A stretch of 51,541 bases of DNA from Candidatus Amphrikana amoebophyrae (GTDB taxonomy: Bacteria > Chlamydiota > Chlamydiia > Chlamydiales > JACRBE01), in the NCBI GenBank assembly GCA_030408475.1, contig JAUHQG010000061.1:1-51541 (forward strand), read 5' to 3'. This document shows, piece by piece, positions 23,652 to 31,243 of this stretch; position 1 is the stretch's first letter, and each line of letters opens with the position of its first letter. The translations under genes and the position numbers were made by a program. A model generated the notes under the pieces. That model saw nothing but the letters and a program-made list of their open reading frames with translations, searched no databases and had not been told where the DNA came from.

Positions 23652-24953
23652 ATGAAAAGAGATATTTACCATCAATTAAAGTCCTGGAAGTTATCAAAGA
23701 GACGTAAGCCTTTAATAATAAATGGGGCACGTCAAGTTGGGAAAACCCATGCTCTTAAGTATTTTGGAGCAACCTACTATGATAATGTGGTCTACTTAAA
23801 TTTTGAAAAAAATGAAAACCTCTCTGGGTATTTTGATATAACTCTTGACCCCAAAGAGCTTGTGAAAATTTTGTCTATTCATTCTGATATAGATATAAAG
23901 CCTTCAGAAACACTGATTATTTTAGATGAAATTCAAGAGTGTCCAAAAGCATTAAATAGTCTGAAATATTTTTATGAAGAAGCTAATGAATACCATGTTA
24001 TTGCGGCAGGATCTTTACTCGGGGTTAAAACCAATCGTTCAAAAGGTTTTCCTGTTGGAAAAGTCAGTTTTTTGTATCTTTATCCGATGACTTTTTTTGA
24101 ATTTCTTTCAGCTTTAAAACATGATAAACTTAGAGATCTTCTGGAGTCGACTTGTTCCTATGATTCTTTTCCAGATCCAATACATAGTAAACTTATTGAG
24201 CTGCTAAAACTGTATCTGTTTATAGGGGGGATGCCTGAAGTAGTTTCTGAATATATAGAATCAGAAAACTTAAAAATAGTTAGAGAGATTCAGCTCGAAA
24301 TCTTAGATGCTTATGAACGTGATTTTGCAAAACATGTGTTACCTAAAGATATCCCAAAAATCTCAACTGTTTGGGATCAAGTTCACAGACAACTTGCAAA
24401 AGAAAATAAGAAGTTCATTTTTTCTGCCATACGGCAAAGTGCTAGAGGAAAGGAATATGAGGATGCTATACAATGGTTACAAGATGCAGGTATGATTCAT
24501 AAATCTCATTGTATTAAAACCCCAAAATTCCCTCTTAGTGCATATGCAGACAGTCACATTTTTAAGGTTTTTTTACTAGATGTTGGTCTATTAGGGGCTC
24601 AGAGTCATTTATCAGCGCAAACTATTATAAGTGGTCACCTGCTATTTACAGAATTCAAAGGGTCCCTTCTAGAAAATTATGTAGCTCAAGAATTAGTAGC
24701 ATCACGAACTCATAAATTGTATTACTGGACAAGTTCTGGCACTGCTGAAGTAGACTTTCTTATTGAAGAGAATCATGAAGTTTTTCCATTAGAAGTTAAG
24801 TCTGGAGAGAATAATAAAAAGAAAAGCTTGTTGAGTTATAAGGAAAAATACCAAAGTGATCAACTGCTTAGAACAACCCTTATGAATCTGAAGCATGACG
24901 GGAAAATTTACAATTATCCTTTATACTTAATCTCTCGGATACTAACCTTTTAG
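23652..24953 (+). CDS. AAA ATPase with C-terminal DUF4143 domain (copy 2)
   Basis: A 433-aa protein of the same broad family as its divergent neighbour but clearly a different subgroup. Walker A is NGARQVGKTHAL, Walker B is LIILDEIQECPKALNSL and the sensor is VIAAGSLLGV. The C-terminal half has a helix-turn-helix-like segment and the PDDEXK-like signature AEVDFLIEENHEVFPLEVKSG (D…E-x-K), better preserved than in copy 1, so nuclease activity is conceivable. The substrate is unknown. Two different family members in divergent orientation within 3 kb suggests a regulated pair or independent acquisitions. Confidence 0.87.
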   Translation: MKRDIYHQLKSWKLSKRRKPLIINGARQVGKTHALKYFGATYYDNVVYLNFEKNENLSGYFDITLDPKELVKILSIHSDIDIKPSETLIILDEIQECPKALNSLKYFYEEANEYHVIAAGSLLGVKTNRSKGFPVGKVSFLYLYPMTFFEFLSALKHDKLRDLLESTCSYDSFPDPIHSKLIELLKLYLFIGGMPEVVSEYIESENLKIVREIQLEILDAYERDFAKHVLPKDIPKISTVWDQVHRQLAKENKKFIFSAIRQSARGKEYEDAIQWLQDAGMIHKSHCIKTPKFPLSAYADSHIFKVFLLDVGLLGAQSHLSAQTIISGHLLFTEFKGSLLENYVAQELVASRTHKLYYWTSSGTAEVDFLIEENHEVFPLEVKSGENNKKKSLLSYKEKYQSDQLLRTTLMNLKHDGKIYNYPLYLISRILTF

Positions 24954-24987
24954 TAAGTAGTGGTATTAGAAAGCAAAAACAGTTCAT

Positions 24988-25185
24988 TTAAGTATCATTC
25001 TTCTCTTTATTTAGAAAAGGGAATGTCTTAAAGTAATCCTCAAGTGCATCTGACGTTATTTCTTTAATGGATTTCTCTTTAAGAAGTACTAGAAATTTGA
25101 GCATTTTCAGCTCTTCTTCCTCTAAAGGAACGGCTATAGATTTAAGTTGTTCTTTTACATCTGGTTGGTTTGAATTCTTTGCCAA
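24988..25185 (-). CDS. Small ribbon-helix-helix-like protein
   Basis: A 65-aa protein. IAVPLEEEELKMLKFLVLL followed by KSIKEITSDALEDYFK has the strand-helix-helix spacing of small CopG/Arc-type DNA-binding proteins. The N-terminus is polar and the C-terminus charged. It is convergent with the ATPase gene at 23652-24953. A lone antitoxin-like or plasmid regulator role is possible; no toxin gene is adjacent. Confidence 0.55.
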   Translation of the reverse strand: MAKNSNQPDVKEQLKSIAVPLEEEELKMLKFLVLLKEKSIKEITSDALEDYFKTFPFLNKEKNDT

Positions 25186-25312
25186 GGTTTGTGTACGCTG
25201 TGTTTAATGCATCAAAAACGGTATTCTATCTAGGAGCAAGTTTAATTAACAAGTGAAATTGGAATTATCAACTCAGAAGGAATTGATGAGCTCCTTACTC
25301 TTAAGCAAGAGT

Positions 25313-25957
25313 TTACTTAAAGTGTCTTTCCTCTCTTGAAATCCGAAGTGAATTCATGAAGTTGTTTTCCTTTATTTGTAAGCTGGCGATCTCTTCCAAC
25401 AAAGCAGAAGATTTTTTTAGTCTGTCTGTTGAATCAAATAGAAGTTGTTGGTTTTGAGCACGATAATGACCATGATTATTGATACAAAACTCCATGAATT
25501 CTTTTGCTTTTTTCATTATAGATTTATGTATTGTACAATAGGCATTTAACAATTTGTCACCTTTATCGTTTTCAAGATAGTTTGTAATAAAGATCCTTTC
25601 TTCATCGTCGAAAGACATTTTATCCAGGAGTTGAGTTAAAGTATTGTGTTGTGTTTGAAAAAAGCTTGCTTGACATTTTTCTATGCCAGTTGCTGCTTGA
25701 TTAAGTAGTTTTTTCATTTTGTAGAGGTATGCAATATCACAAAGTTTTTGTGTGTCTAAAACATTCGTACCTAATGGGGTATAAAGAGATTGAATGTCTA
25801 TAAAAAGTTGTTCTATATTTTTTGTAGTTTTTTCAGTGTAAAAAATGCGTTTCTCTTTGGAGAAAGAAAAATTTGAATCATTGTTATCAACAGCAAATAT
25901 ATTAGATCCAACTATGCACATAATAGTGCTAAGGCTAACAGTGAGGAATTTGTTCAT
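25313..25957 (-). CDS. Secreted helical protein, unknown function
   Basis: A 214-aa protein with a signal peptide (about residues 1-22, cleavage near IFA). The mature part is all-helical by pattern, with three cysteines (LCDIAY, EKCQASF, YCTIHK) plus another in FCINNHGHY. No family recognised. It lies between two small ribbon-helix-helix-like genes on the same strand, just upstream of the conjugation operon, which is divergent. A periplasmic role linked to transfer, such as surface or entry exclusion, is possible but unsupported. Confidence 0.65.
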   Translation of the reverse strand: MNKFLTVSLSTIMCIVGSNIFAVDNNDSNFSFSKEKRIFYTEKTTKNIEQLFIDIQSLYTPLGTNVLDTQKLCDIAYLYKMKKLLNQAATGIEKCQASFFQTQHNTLTQLLDKMSFDDEERIFITNYLENDKGDKLLNAYCTIHKSIMKKAKEFMEFCINNHGHYRAQNQQLLFDSTDRLKKSSALLEEIASLQIKENNFMNSLRISREERHFK

Positions 25958-26049
25958 TGTTATAAATATCTCCCAAATGAAAAAATTAATGCATCGATAG
26001 TATTCAACGAGTTGGTTTTTAGCAATAAAAAAAAATGTTTGGTGGTTAG

Positions 26050-26262
26050 CTACTTTGAAAGAGACTTGAAAATACTCTGAATCTCTTCTGGAAGGGTTTC
26101 TTGTTTTTTTAGATATTCTCTTATTGCATCTTGGACAATTTGCTGATGGCTTTTTTTTGTCTTAAAAGAAACATATCTTAATTTTTCGAACAGGGACAAA
26201 CTCAAGTGTGTATGAAGCCTAACTGGTTTTGTAGGAGATTTTTTAGATTTTGATGTTTGCAT
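26050..26262 (-). CDS. CopG/ribbon-helix-helix-like regulator
   Basis: A 70-aa protein with a basic N-terminal tail, a strand (PVRLHTHLSLSLFEKLRYV) and helix (SHQQIVQDAIREYLKKQE) typical of RHH DNA-binding proteins. It is divergent from the tra operon across a 276-bp intergenic region containing a palindromic promoter. That makes it a candidate regulator of conjugation gene expression, by position only. Confidence 0.65.
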   Translation of the reverse strand: MQTSKSKKSPTKPVRLHTHLSLSLFEKLRYVSFKTKKSHQQIVQDAIREYLKKQETLPEEIQSIFKSLSK

Positions 26263-26538
26263 ACGCCCTTGTTTTGTCTAGAGGCTAAACTTTCGTGTTA
26301 TAATAAAATTAGAAGTTGATATTTGTCTAGTATTTTGAATGTTTCTCGTTTTTTATTTATACACAAAACTCAAAAAATCATTTTCAGCCGTTTTCAGCGG
26401 GGAAGAATTTTAACAGAAGCGTAAATTTATTAAAAGTATTTTTCTCGTTTACAAAAATCTTGGGGGTGAATAATGTGATTTCTATAATTTTATAGAACGA
26501 TAACATTGTAGTTGTCGCAAGGGTAAAAGGTAATAGAT
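26263..26538. promoter_or_regulatory. tra operon promoter region with palindromic -10
   Basis: A candidate rightward promoter has TTGGGG at 26460-26465 and a perfect TATAAT at 26483-26488 with a 17-bp spacer. The -10 lies inside the palindrome CTATAA-tt-TTATAG (26482-26495), a plausible operator for a dimeric repressor such as the divergent RHH protein. A weak ribosome site (aaaggtaa) precedes ATG 26539. The rest of the region also serves the leftward gene. Confidence 0.55.
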
Positions 26539-27225
26539 ATGTACTCACATCAACAGAAACCAAAACGTTTCACACCATTTTTGATGGTGACATTTTCTCT
26601 AGTCATGTTAGCCGGTTGTTCAGGAGAGAACTTGGCTCAGTTAAAAGATAATATCATTGGTAAACCAATAGAGAGATTAAAGAGCAACTATGCTTTCGAT
26701 ATGGAAATTTTATTATTGCAAGAGATTAGACGCACTCCAATCAATTTTTATAAAGAAGGCGGTCTAGAAAAGGTATTAAAAATGACTCTCCTAACTCACA
26801 AGTGTGAAGCGCTCTACTTGGGGGCAGTAGCATATGCAAAATGGGATAGTAGTAAACCTATGACTAAACAACTAATAAAGGAACTAAATACAGCTTACAC
26901 TGGATTAGAAGAAGGGGGGATGAAGAATCAATTTAAGATTGAAGTTGCATCATTGATGTATCTTGTTTCTCCTCAACAATCAGAAATATTAATGCGTGAG
27001 TTTGAGCAATCACTCAAAACTCTCCCAACTAAAATGAGGTCTGCTTATCTCATTGATATGGCAAGCCACTACTTAAAATTACCAAGAGATATTTCTAAAT
27101 CCAAAAAGCTTATAAACCAGGCGGAAAAAACAATTGCTTTCGTCTCAAATCCTAAAACGCAAGCTAGATTAAGTAAGCGTTTGGAAAAACTGAAAGATGA
27201 ATTTAGTCATCTTTTAATTGATTAA
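26539..27225 (+). CDS. Lipoprotein at the head of the conjugation operon, unknown
   Basis: A 228-aa protein with a signal sequence ending in the lipobox L-A-G-C (Cys27), so it should be an anchored lipoprotein. The remainder is helical, with repeat-like pairs of helices (TPR/SEL1-like appearance, e.g. AYLIDMASHYLKLPRDISKS). It is the first gene after the tra promoter and 15 bp before the pilin candidate. It has no counterpart at this place in the F plasmid. It may assist assembly of the transfer apparatus at the outer membrane; not identified. Confidence 0.75.
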   Translation: MYSHQQKPKRFTPFLMVTFSLVMLAGCSGENLAQLKDNIIGKPIERLKSNYAFDMEILLLQEIRRTPINFYKEGGLEKVLKMTLLTHKCEALYLGAVAYAKWDSSKPMTKQLIKELNTAYTGLEEGGMKNQFKIEVASLMYLVSPQQSEILMREFEQSLKTLPTKMRSAYLIDMASHYLKLPRDISKSKKLINQAEKTIAFVSNPKTQARLSKRLEKLKDEFSHLLID

Positions 27226-27240
27226 CTCAAAGAGGAATAT

Positions 27241-27576
27241 ATGGAGAATCAAATAACAGAGTTGAGCAAAACAGAAAAATTGCTAGCTTTTTTGGGAAGG
27301 CCAACAGTTAAGGTGAGTATTTTGTGCCTAGCAATGCTTACTATCAATCAAGGTCTTTTTGCAGATGAGGCAGAAATGATAACAGCTGCAGGATCGATTA
27401 AGGACACTCTCTTTTCTAGTTGGATAAGAAAATCTGTTCTAGCATTTGGAGGAATAGGAGGAATAATTCAATCTATTTTTGGAGGATCATTTAAACCTCT
27501 TTTGGTTTGGGGGGGGCTTGGATTAAGTTTTACTTTCATTCCGAAGTTAATAGATTACATAGCAGGGATGGCATAA
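27241..27576 (+). CDS. Candidate F-type conjugative pilin (TraA of F)
   Basis: A 111-aa protein immediately upstream of traL, the pilin position in F-type systems. A long leader ends NQGLFA, and cleavage after Ala41 gives a mature chain of exactly 70 residues, the size of F pilin. The mature part has two hydrophobic helices (VLAFGGIGGIIQSIFGG and LLVWGGLGLSFTFIP) with a short basic loop. Sequence identity to F pilin is not evident. The call rests on position, leader, size and two-helix topology. Its TAA shares one base with the traL ATG. Confidence 0.75.
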   Translation: MENQITELSKTEKLLAFLGRPTVKVSILCLAMLTINQGLFADEAEMITAAGSIKDTLFSSWIRKSVLAFGGIGGIIQSIFGGSFKPLLVWGGLGLSFTFIPKLIDYIAGMA

Positions 27577-27878
27577 TGAAATACGATCAGCATGTCATTT
27601 TAAAACATCTAGATAACCCTATTAGAATATTATCTTTTTCTGTGTATGAGTTAGTTGCATATACAATTCCTTTTTTTATTGGGGGGATGGTTGATGATGT
27701 GCTGATTATTCCAATTATAGGAATTTTGATTATTTTTTTCATAAGAAGATCTTTTAAAAAGTTACCAAGGTTTTTTCTACTCAGATACTTGTATTGGCAC
27801 CTCCCTACTGAAAAATATAATAAGCTTTTACGTACAAATCTTATTTCTTCAGATAAACGAAACTGGGTAAATAGGTAA
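27576..27878 (+). CDS. traL: TraL, F-type T4SS membrane protein
   Basis: A 100-aa protein with start at ATG 27576, overlapping the pilin stop by one base. The frame open from 27507 reads through the pilin gene and is not used. The family pattern is clear: HLDNPIRILSFSVYE at the N-terminus, two transmembrane segments, then RYLYWHLP near the C-terminus. TraL (VirB3-like) is an inner membrane part of the transfer channel and pilus assembly machinery. F TraL is 91 aa. Confidence 0.88.
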   Translation: MKYDQHVILKHLDNPIRILSFSVYELVAYTIPFFIGGMVDDVLIIPIIGILIIFFIRRSFKKLPRFFLLRYLYWHLPTEKYNKLLRTNLISSDKRNWVNR

Positions 27879-27881
27879 GCA

Positions 27882-28451
27882 ATGAATATTCAGTCTATGA
27901 GTACATTTTTCAAAAGAGTAGTGCATCAAAGGAATATTTTTTTTCTCTTTTCATCCATTTTACTTGTTGTGGTTTGCATTGAAACAGTAATGCTATCAGC
28001 TCGTAAAGAGAAGATCGTGATCGTCCCAACAAACGGACATTCGTATTGGATCAACGGTGATAATGTATCAGATAGTTACATCGATGGTATGGGAACTTTT
28101 TTGACAGATTTACTTTTGAACAAAAGTCCTGCCGATGTGTCATGGAAGATGCAAAAGATTCTTCAGCATGTTCATCCAAACTATTATCACAAAGTTAAAA
28201 AAAAACTTAGTGAGGAAAAAGAATTAATCAATAAGCAGGGACAATCATATGTCTTTCGTCCAACTAGAAGTCATATAGATAGAACAAACAAACTCTTTTT
28301 TATTGAAGGGACTTCATTTTTATACATAGGACAGGAGGGTAAGATGTCTTCTTGTGCACATCAAAGAAATGTAGAAATAGTACTTAAATTTGAGTCACAG
28401 AATGGACATTTGTTGCTCACATCTTTAAAACAAAAGGAACTAGATTCATGA
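27882..28451 (+). CDS. traE: TraE, F-type T4SS inner membrane protein (VirB8-like)
   Basis: A 189-aa protein (F TraE is 188). A short cytoplasmic N-terminus is followed by one transmembrane helix (about residues 19-38) and a periplasmic domain with the family segments IVIVPTNGHSYWI and DGMGTFLTDLLLNKSPAD. It links the inner membrane complex to the core channel. It starts 3 nt after traL and overlaps traK by 4 nt. Confidence 0.9.
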   Translation: MNIQSMSTFFKRVVHQRNIFFLFSSILLVVVCIETVMLSARKEKIVIVPTNGHSYWINGDNVSDSYIDGMGTFLTDLLLNKSPADVSWKMQKILQHVHPNYYHKVKKKLSEEKELINKQGQSYVFRPTRSHIDRTNKLFFIEGTSFLYIGQEGKMSSCAHQRNVEIVLKFESQNGHLLLTSLKQKELDS

Positions 28452-29155
28452 ACTTAAAAAATTACTTTTGGGTCTATGGGATATTAACTTCTCAGTGTCT
28501 ATTGGGCCTGGTTGAATCACCTATTAATGAAAAAAAACCAGTTGAGGTAGAGCTCTCAAGTTCTTCTATGAATCGTATTTGCATTGATGGAGGAACTGTA
28601 GAAAAAGTAATAGCAGACCATTCATTAGTAGATATCAATATAGATGAATTCACAGGACAAGTATTTGTTTCGGTTTTTGGAGAGCTTCCTCAAGAGGGAA
28701 CAACTATAAGTATTATATCAGGATCAGGATCAGTTCAAGATTTATTTGTGACAAGTGCTCATAAGTCCTCAGAATTGGTTATTTTGAATGAGAAAGATTG
28801 GGCTGAAGATTCTCCAGAGTTTCTTACTTTAAACCTTAGAACTAATTCAATTGATTTATTAAACGATATCATAGGAGGACTTCTTCCTCATGGTTACGGA
28901 TATGCTAACAATGAATCTGTTCCCTGTTTAACTTTACCTAAGGGGTTAGAATCAACTTTAGAGCAAGTGATAGAAGGTCCTTTTGATCGAATTGCATTAT
29001 ATCATCTTAAAAATACGTCGCGTAGGTCGATTTTTGTTTCTCCTGGAGCCTTTGATTCAGGTGAAGGAGGATGGACTTTTTTGACAGATCGTCAAATCAA
29101 GCCAAAGGGCTCAATTACTTGCATCATATCATACAATAAAGAGGGTGAAGAATGA
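28448..29155 (+). CDS. traK: TraK, F-type T4SS secretin-like core protein (VirB9-like)
   Basis: A 235-aa exported protein (F TraK is 242). The N-terminal hydrophobic segment acts as signal. The N-domain has the secretin-type strand set (VEVELSSSSMNRICIDGGTV, QVFVSVFGELPQEGTTI) and the C-terminal part carries the TraV-binding region (YHLKNTSRRSIFVSPGAFD). It forms the outer membrane core ring with TraV and TraB. It has 4-nt overlaps with both neighbours. Confidence 0.88.
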   Translation: MNLKNYFWVYGILTSQCLLGLVESPINEKKPVEVELSSSSMNRICIDGGTVEKVIADHSLVDINIDEFTGQVFVSVFGELPQEGTTISIISGSGSVQDLFVTSAHKSSELVILNEKDWAEDSPEFLTLNLRTNSIDLLNDIIGGLLPHGYGYANNESVPCLTLPKGLESTLEQVIEGPFDRIALYHLKNTSRRSIFVSPGAFDSGEGGWTFLTDRQIKPKGSITCIISYNKEGEE

Positions 29156-30306
29156 AATCTAAGTTACCCCAATCAAGCGTCAAAAAACGTCAAAAAATAA
29201 CATATTATGTAATATCCTTTATATTCATTGTATCTCTTGGAGCAGTCTCTTATTTCATAGCAAAAGAAGATAGGCCACAGCGTAAATTGAATATAAAAGA
29301 GAATGCTTTTCAAGTAACCACAGATGGAATTAAGCCTGAGAATATTAGGATTTCAAATCTCGAAAATTTTAATACATCTCTGTATGGTCGAATGGAAGTT
29401 CTTGAAAAGCAAGTTATTATGCTTAAAGATGATAATCAATTGCTAAACCGAGAAAACACAGACCTTGAAGAGAGGCTTGATACAGCATACAAAAATCAGC
29501 AAGAACAAAATCAAAAGTTTTTACAGCATCTAGAAACAAGAAACTTATCTGAGATTTCTTCTCAAAATGAAAAAAAAATTCAAGAGTGGCGAGTTGTAAA
29601 GTCGGATGAGTCAAGACATGCAAGTTGTGAGATTCCTGCAGGAACTGTTGTGAAAGCAGTACTTGTTTCGGGAGCGGACTGTAGTGTTGGCATTCATAAG
29701 CCAACTGGGCCAAATATGGTGCTTTTACAACCATTGGCAAATGGGAGATTACCTAGAAGGGTTAAAGTCCCACTTAAAGGAAGCGTAATTATTGGCAATG
29801 CTGTTGGAGATATTTCTAGTGAAAGAGTATTTATTCGTGCTGAACGCTTAACCTTGGTACAAAAAAATGGAGATTTTGTTGAAACAGAAGTGAGTGCTTA
29901 TATTTCTGGTGAAGATGGTAGAGAAGGAATGCGAGGAATCGTTGTTGATAAATCAGGGTCTATTATTACTAGAGCGGGCTTTGCTTCCTTTCTTCAAGGT
30001 GTCGGGCAGGGGATACAGGCAACGCTTGGAAATCAGACTTTAGAGAAGTTGGCAAGAGTAAGTTCGGAGCAAAGTATTCTAAATCTTGATCTAGCTAGAA
30101 CAGCTGGTTTTCAGGGGACAAGTACTGCTTTGAATAAGATGGCTGATTATTATATCAAGCGAGCTGAACAACTTCAGCCTACAATTCAAATTGCTGCGGG
30201 AAGAATAGTGGATGTTATTTTCACAAAGACTGTCAAATTAGGAGAAAGCGATTTAAAAAAACGTATTCAGATAGAGAGAAACCTTTCATCTAAAGGTTTG
30301 TCATGA
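29152..30306 (+). CDS. traB: TraB, F-type T4SS scaffold (VirB10-like)
   Basis: A 384-aa protein (F TraB is 475). One N-terminal transmembrane helix (about residues 20-38) is followed by a coiled coil (about 80-130, GRMEVLEKQVIMLKDDNQ) and the beta-barrel VirB10 domain from about residue 160 (EIPAGTVVKAVLVSGADCSV, VIIGNAVGDISSERVFIRAE, EDGREGMRGIVVDKSG). It spans the periplasm and transmits energy between inner and outer membrane complexes. Most of the proline-rich linker seen in F TraB is missing. Confidence 0.92.
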   Translation: MKSKLPQSSVKKRQKITYYVISFIFIVSLGAVSYFIAKEDRPQRKLNIKENAFQVTTDGIKPENIRISNLENFNTSLYGRMEVLEKQVIMLKDDNQLLNRENTDLEERLDTAYKNQQEQNQKFLQHLETRNLSEISSQNEKKIQEWRVVKSDESRHASCEIPAGTVVKAVLVSGADCSVGIHKPTGPNMVLLQPLANGRLPRRVKVPLKGSVIIGNAVGDISSERVFIRAERLTLVQKNGDFVETEVSAYISGEDGREGMRGIVVDKSGSIITRAGFASFLQGVGQGIQATLGNQTLEKLARVSSEQSILNLDLARTAGFQGTSTALNKMADYYIKRAEQLQPTIQIAAGRIVDVIFTKTVKLGESDLKKRIQIERNLSSKGLS

Positions 30307-30905
30307 AGAAATTTCTGATCTTATTTGTTATGTATTCACCTTTGTTTGGATTTGAATATTTGGATACCAATTATTTATTCAAGTTTGGTAGTTCTGATTC
30401 GAAGACAAAAATCATCGAATATATCGCATTTAACTGTCCTAATTGTATAAAAGATTTGTCATCTAGTCACCAATTGCAAAAACTGACTAGTCATTATATT
30501 GAATCTGGGGAGTTGGAGTGGATTATTCACCCAGACCCATCAGACCTATTTACTGTTCAGGTCTTAGCAGCTTTTGAATCTGTTCCTGTTAGTGATAAGA
30601 ACAAAGTGTTTTGGAAACTTATCAATGAGTTAGCGACAAATTTTCGTAGAGAACCTATCAATATTTTGGAAGAAACTGTTTGTAAACACTATCCAACTTT
30701 AGGGGATATTAAGAGCATTGATTATTTAAAAACAACGAAAGTATTTGAGGCAGCAAGGCAATACCTTTCTCAAAAAGGGATTCCAAGAAGTGTTCCTACT
30801 ATTGAGATCAATGGTAATGTTTACAAAGAATATCCAACAACTAGATTGATTAAAAGAGAGCTAAAGCAAGCAGTAATATCTAACAAAAGTGAAGGGGGAA
30901 AATGA
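30303..30905 (+). CDS. Dsb-like periplasmic thiol oxidoreductase in the tra operon
   Basis: A 200-aa exported protein with a signal-like N-terminus and a thioredoxin-fold domain. The active site is C45-PN-C48 in IEYIAFNCPNCIKDLSS, and the cis-proline loop is GIPRSVPTIEINGNVYKEYP. It resembles DsbA/DsbG-type proteins and takes the place that TrbB or DsbC-like proteins hold in F-type systems. It should introduce or shuffle disulfides in secreted Tra proteins, above all TraN (17 Cys) and TraU. A DsbB-like partner is encoded at 14441-14917. Confidence 0.85.
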   Translation: MKKFLILFVMYSPLFGFEYLDTNYLFKFGSSDSKTKIIEYIAFNCPNCIKDLSSSHQLQKLTSHYIESGELEWIIHPDPSDLFTVQVLAAFESVPVSDKNKVFWKLINELATNFRREPINILEETVCKHYPTLGDIKSIDYLKTTKVFEAARQYLSQKGIPRSVPTIEINGNVYKEYPTTRLIKRELKQAVISNKSEGGK

Positions 30906-31243
30906 AAATACAGATCAATCATGTTTTGTTTATAGCTATATTAGGAGTCATGAGTGGGTGCAGCATTTATAAGAATGGGTTTCAGTGTCCTGCAGGTAAG
31001 GGGATAGGTTGTGCTTCTGTTGGGGAGGTTCTTGATCTGATTGTAGAGAAAGAAGAAGGGGAAGATTTATTTATAGCGAATCGGGATATAGCAAAACTTA
31101 GACAGTACAAAGAGAAAGAAAAAAAACATAGAAAAAAACAGAATTACGATGCACCAGATGTAGTTCTAGAACTTGTGAAAAATGAATTTGGGGAACTAGT
31201 TTTGATCCAGGTGGAAGAGGAGCAATCTTATGGGGACTCTTAG
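30902..31243 (+). CDS. traV: TraV, outer membrane lipoprotein of the F-type T4SS
   Basis: A 113-aa protein, shorter than F TraV (171). The lipobox is V-M-S-G-C (Cys20). Next comes the family's short motif around paired cysteines (FQCPAGKGIGCASVGEVLDLI). The C-terminal half is charged. TraV anchors the TraK-TraB core complex to the outer membrane. It overlaps the Dsb-like gene by 4 nt and traC by 14 nt. Confidence 0.88.
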   Translation: MKIQINHVLFIAILGVMSGCSIYKNGFQCPAGKGIGCASVGEVLDLIVEKEEGEDLFIANRDIAKLRQYKEKEKKHRKKQNYDAPDVVLELVKNEFGELVLIQVEEEQSYGDS

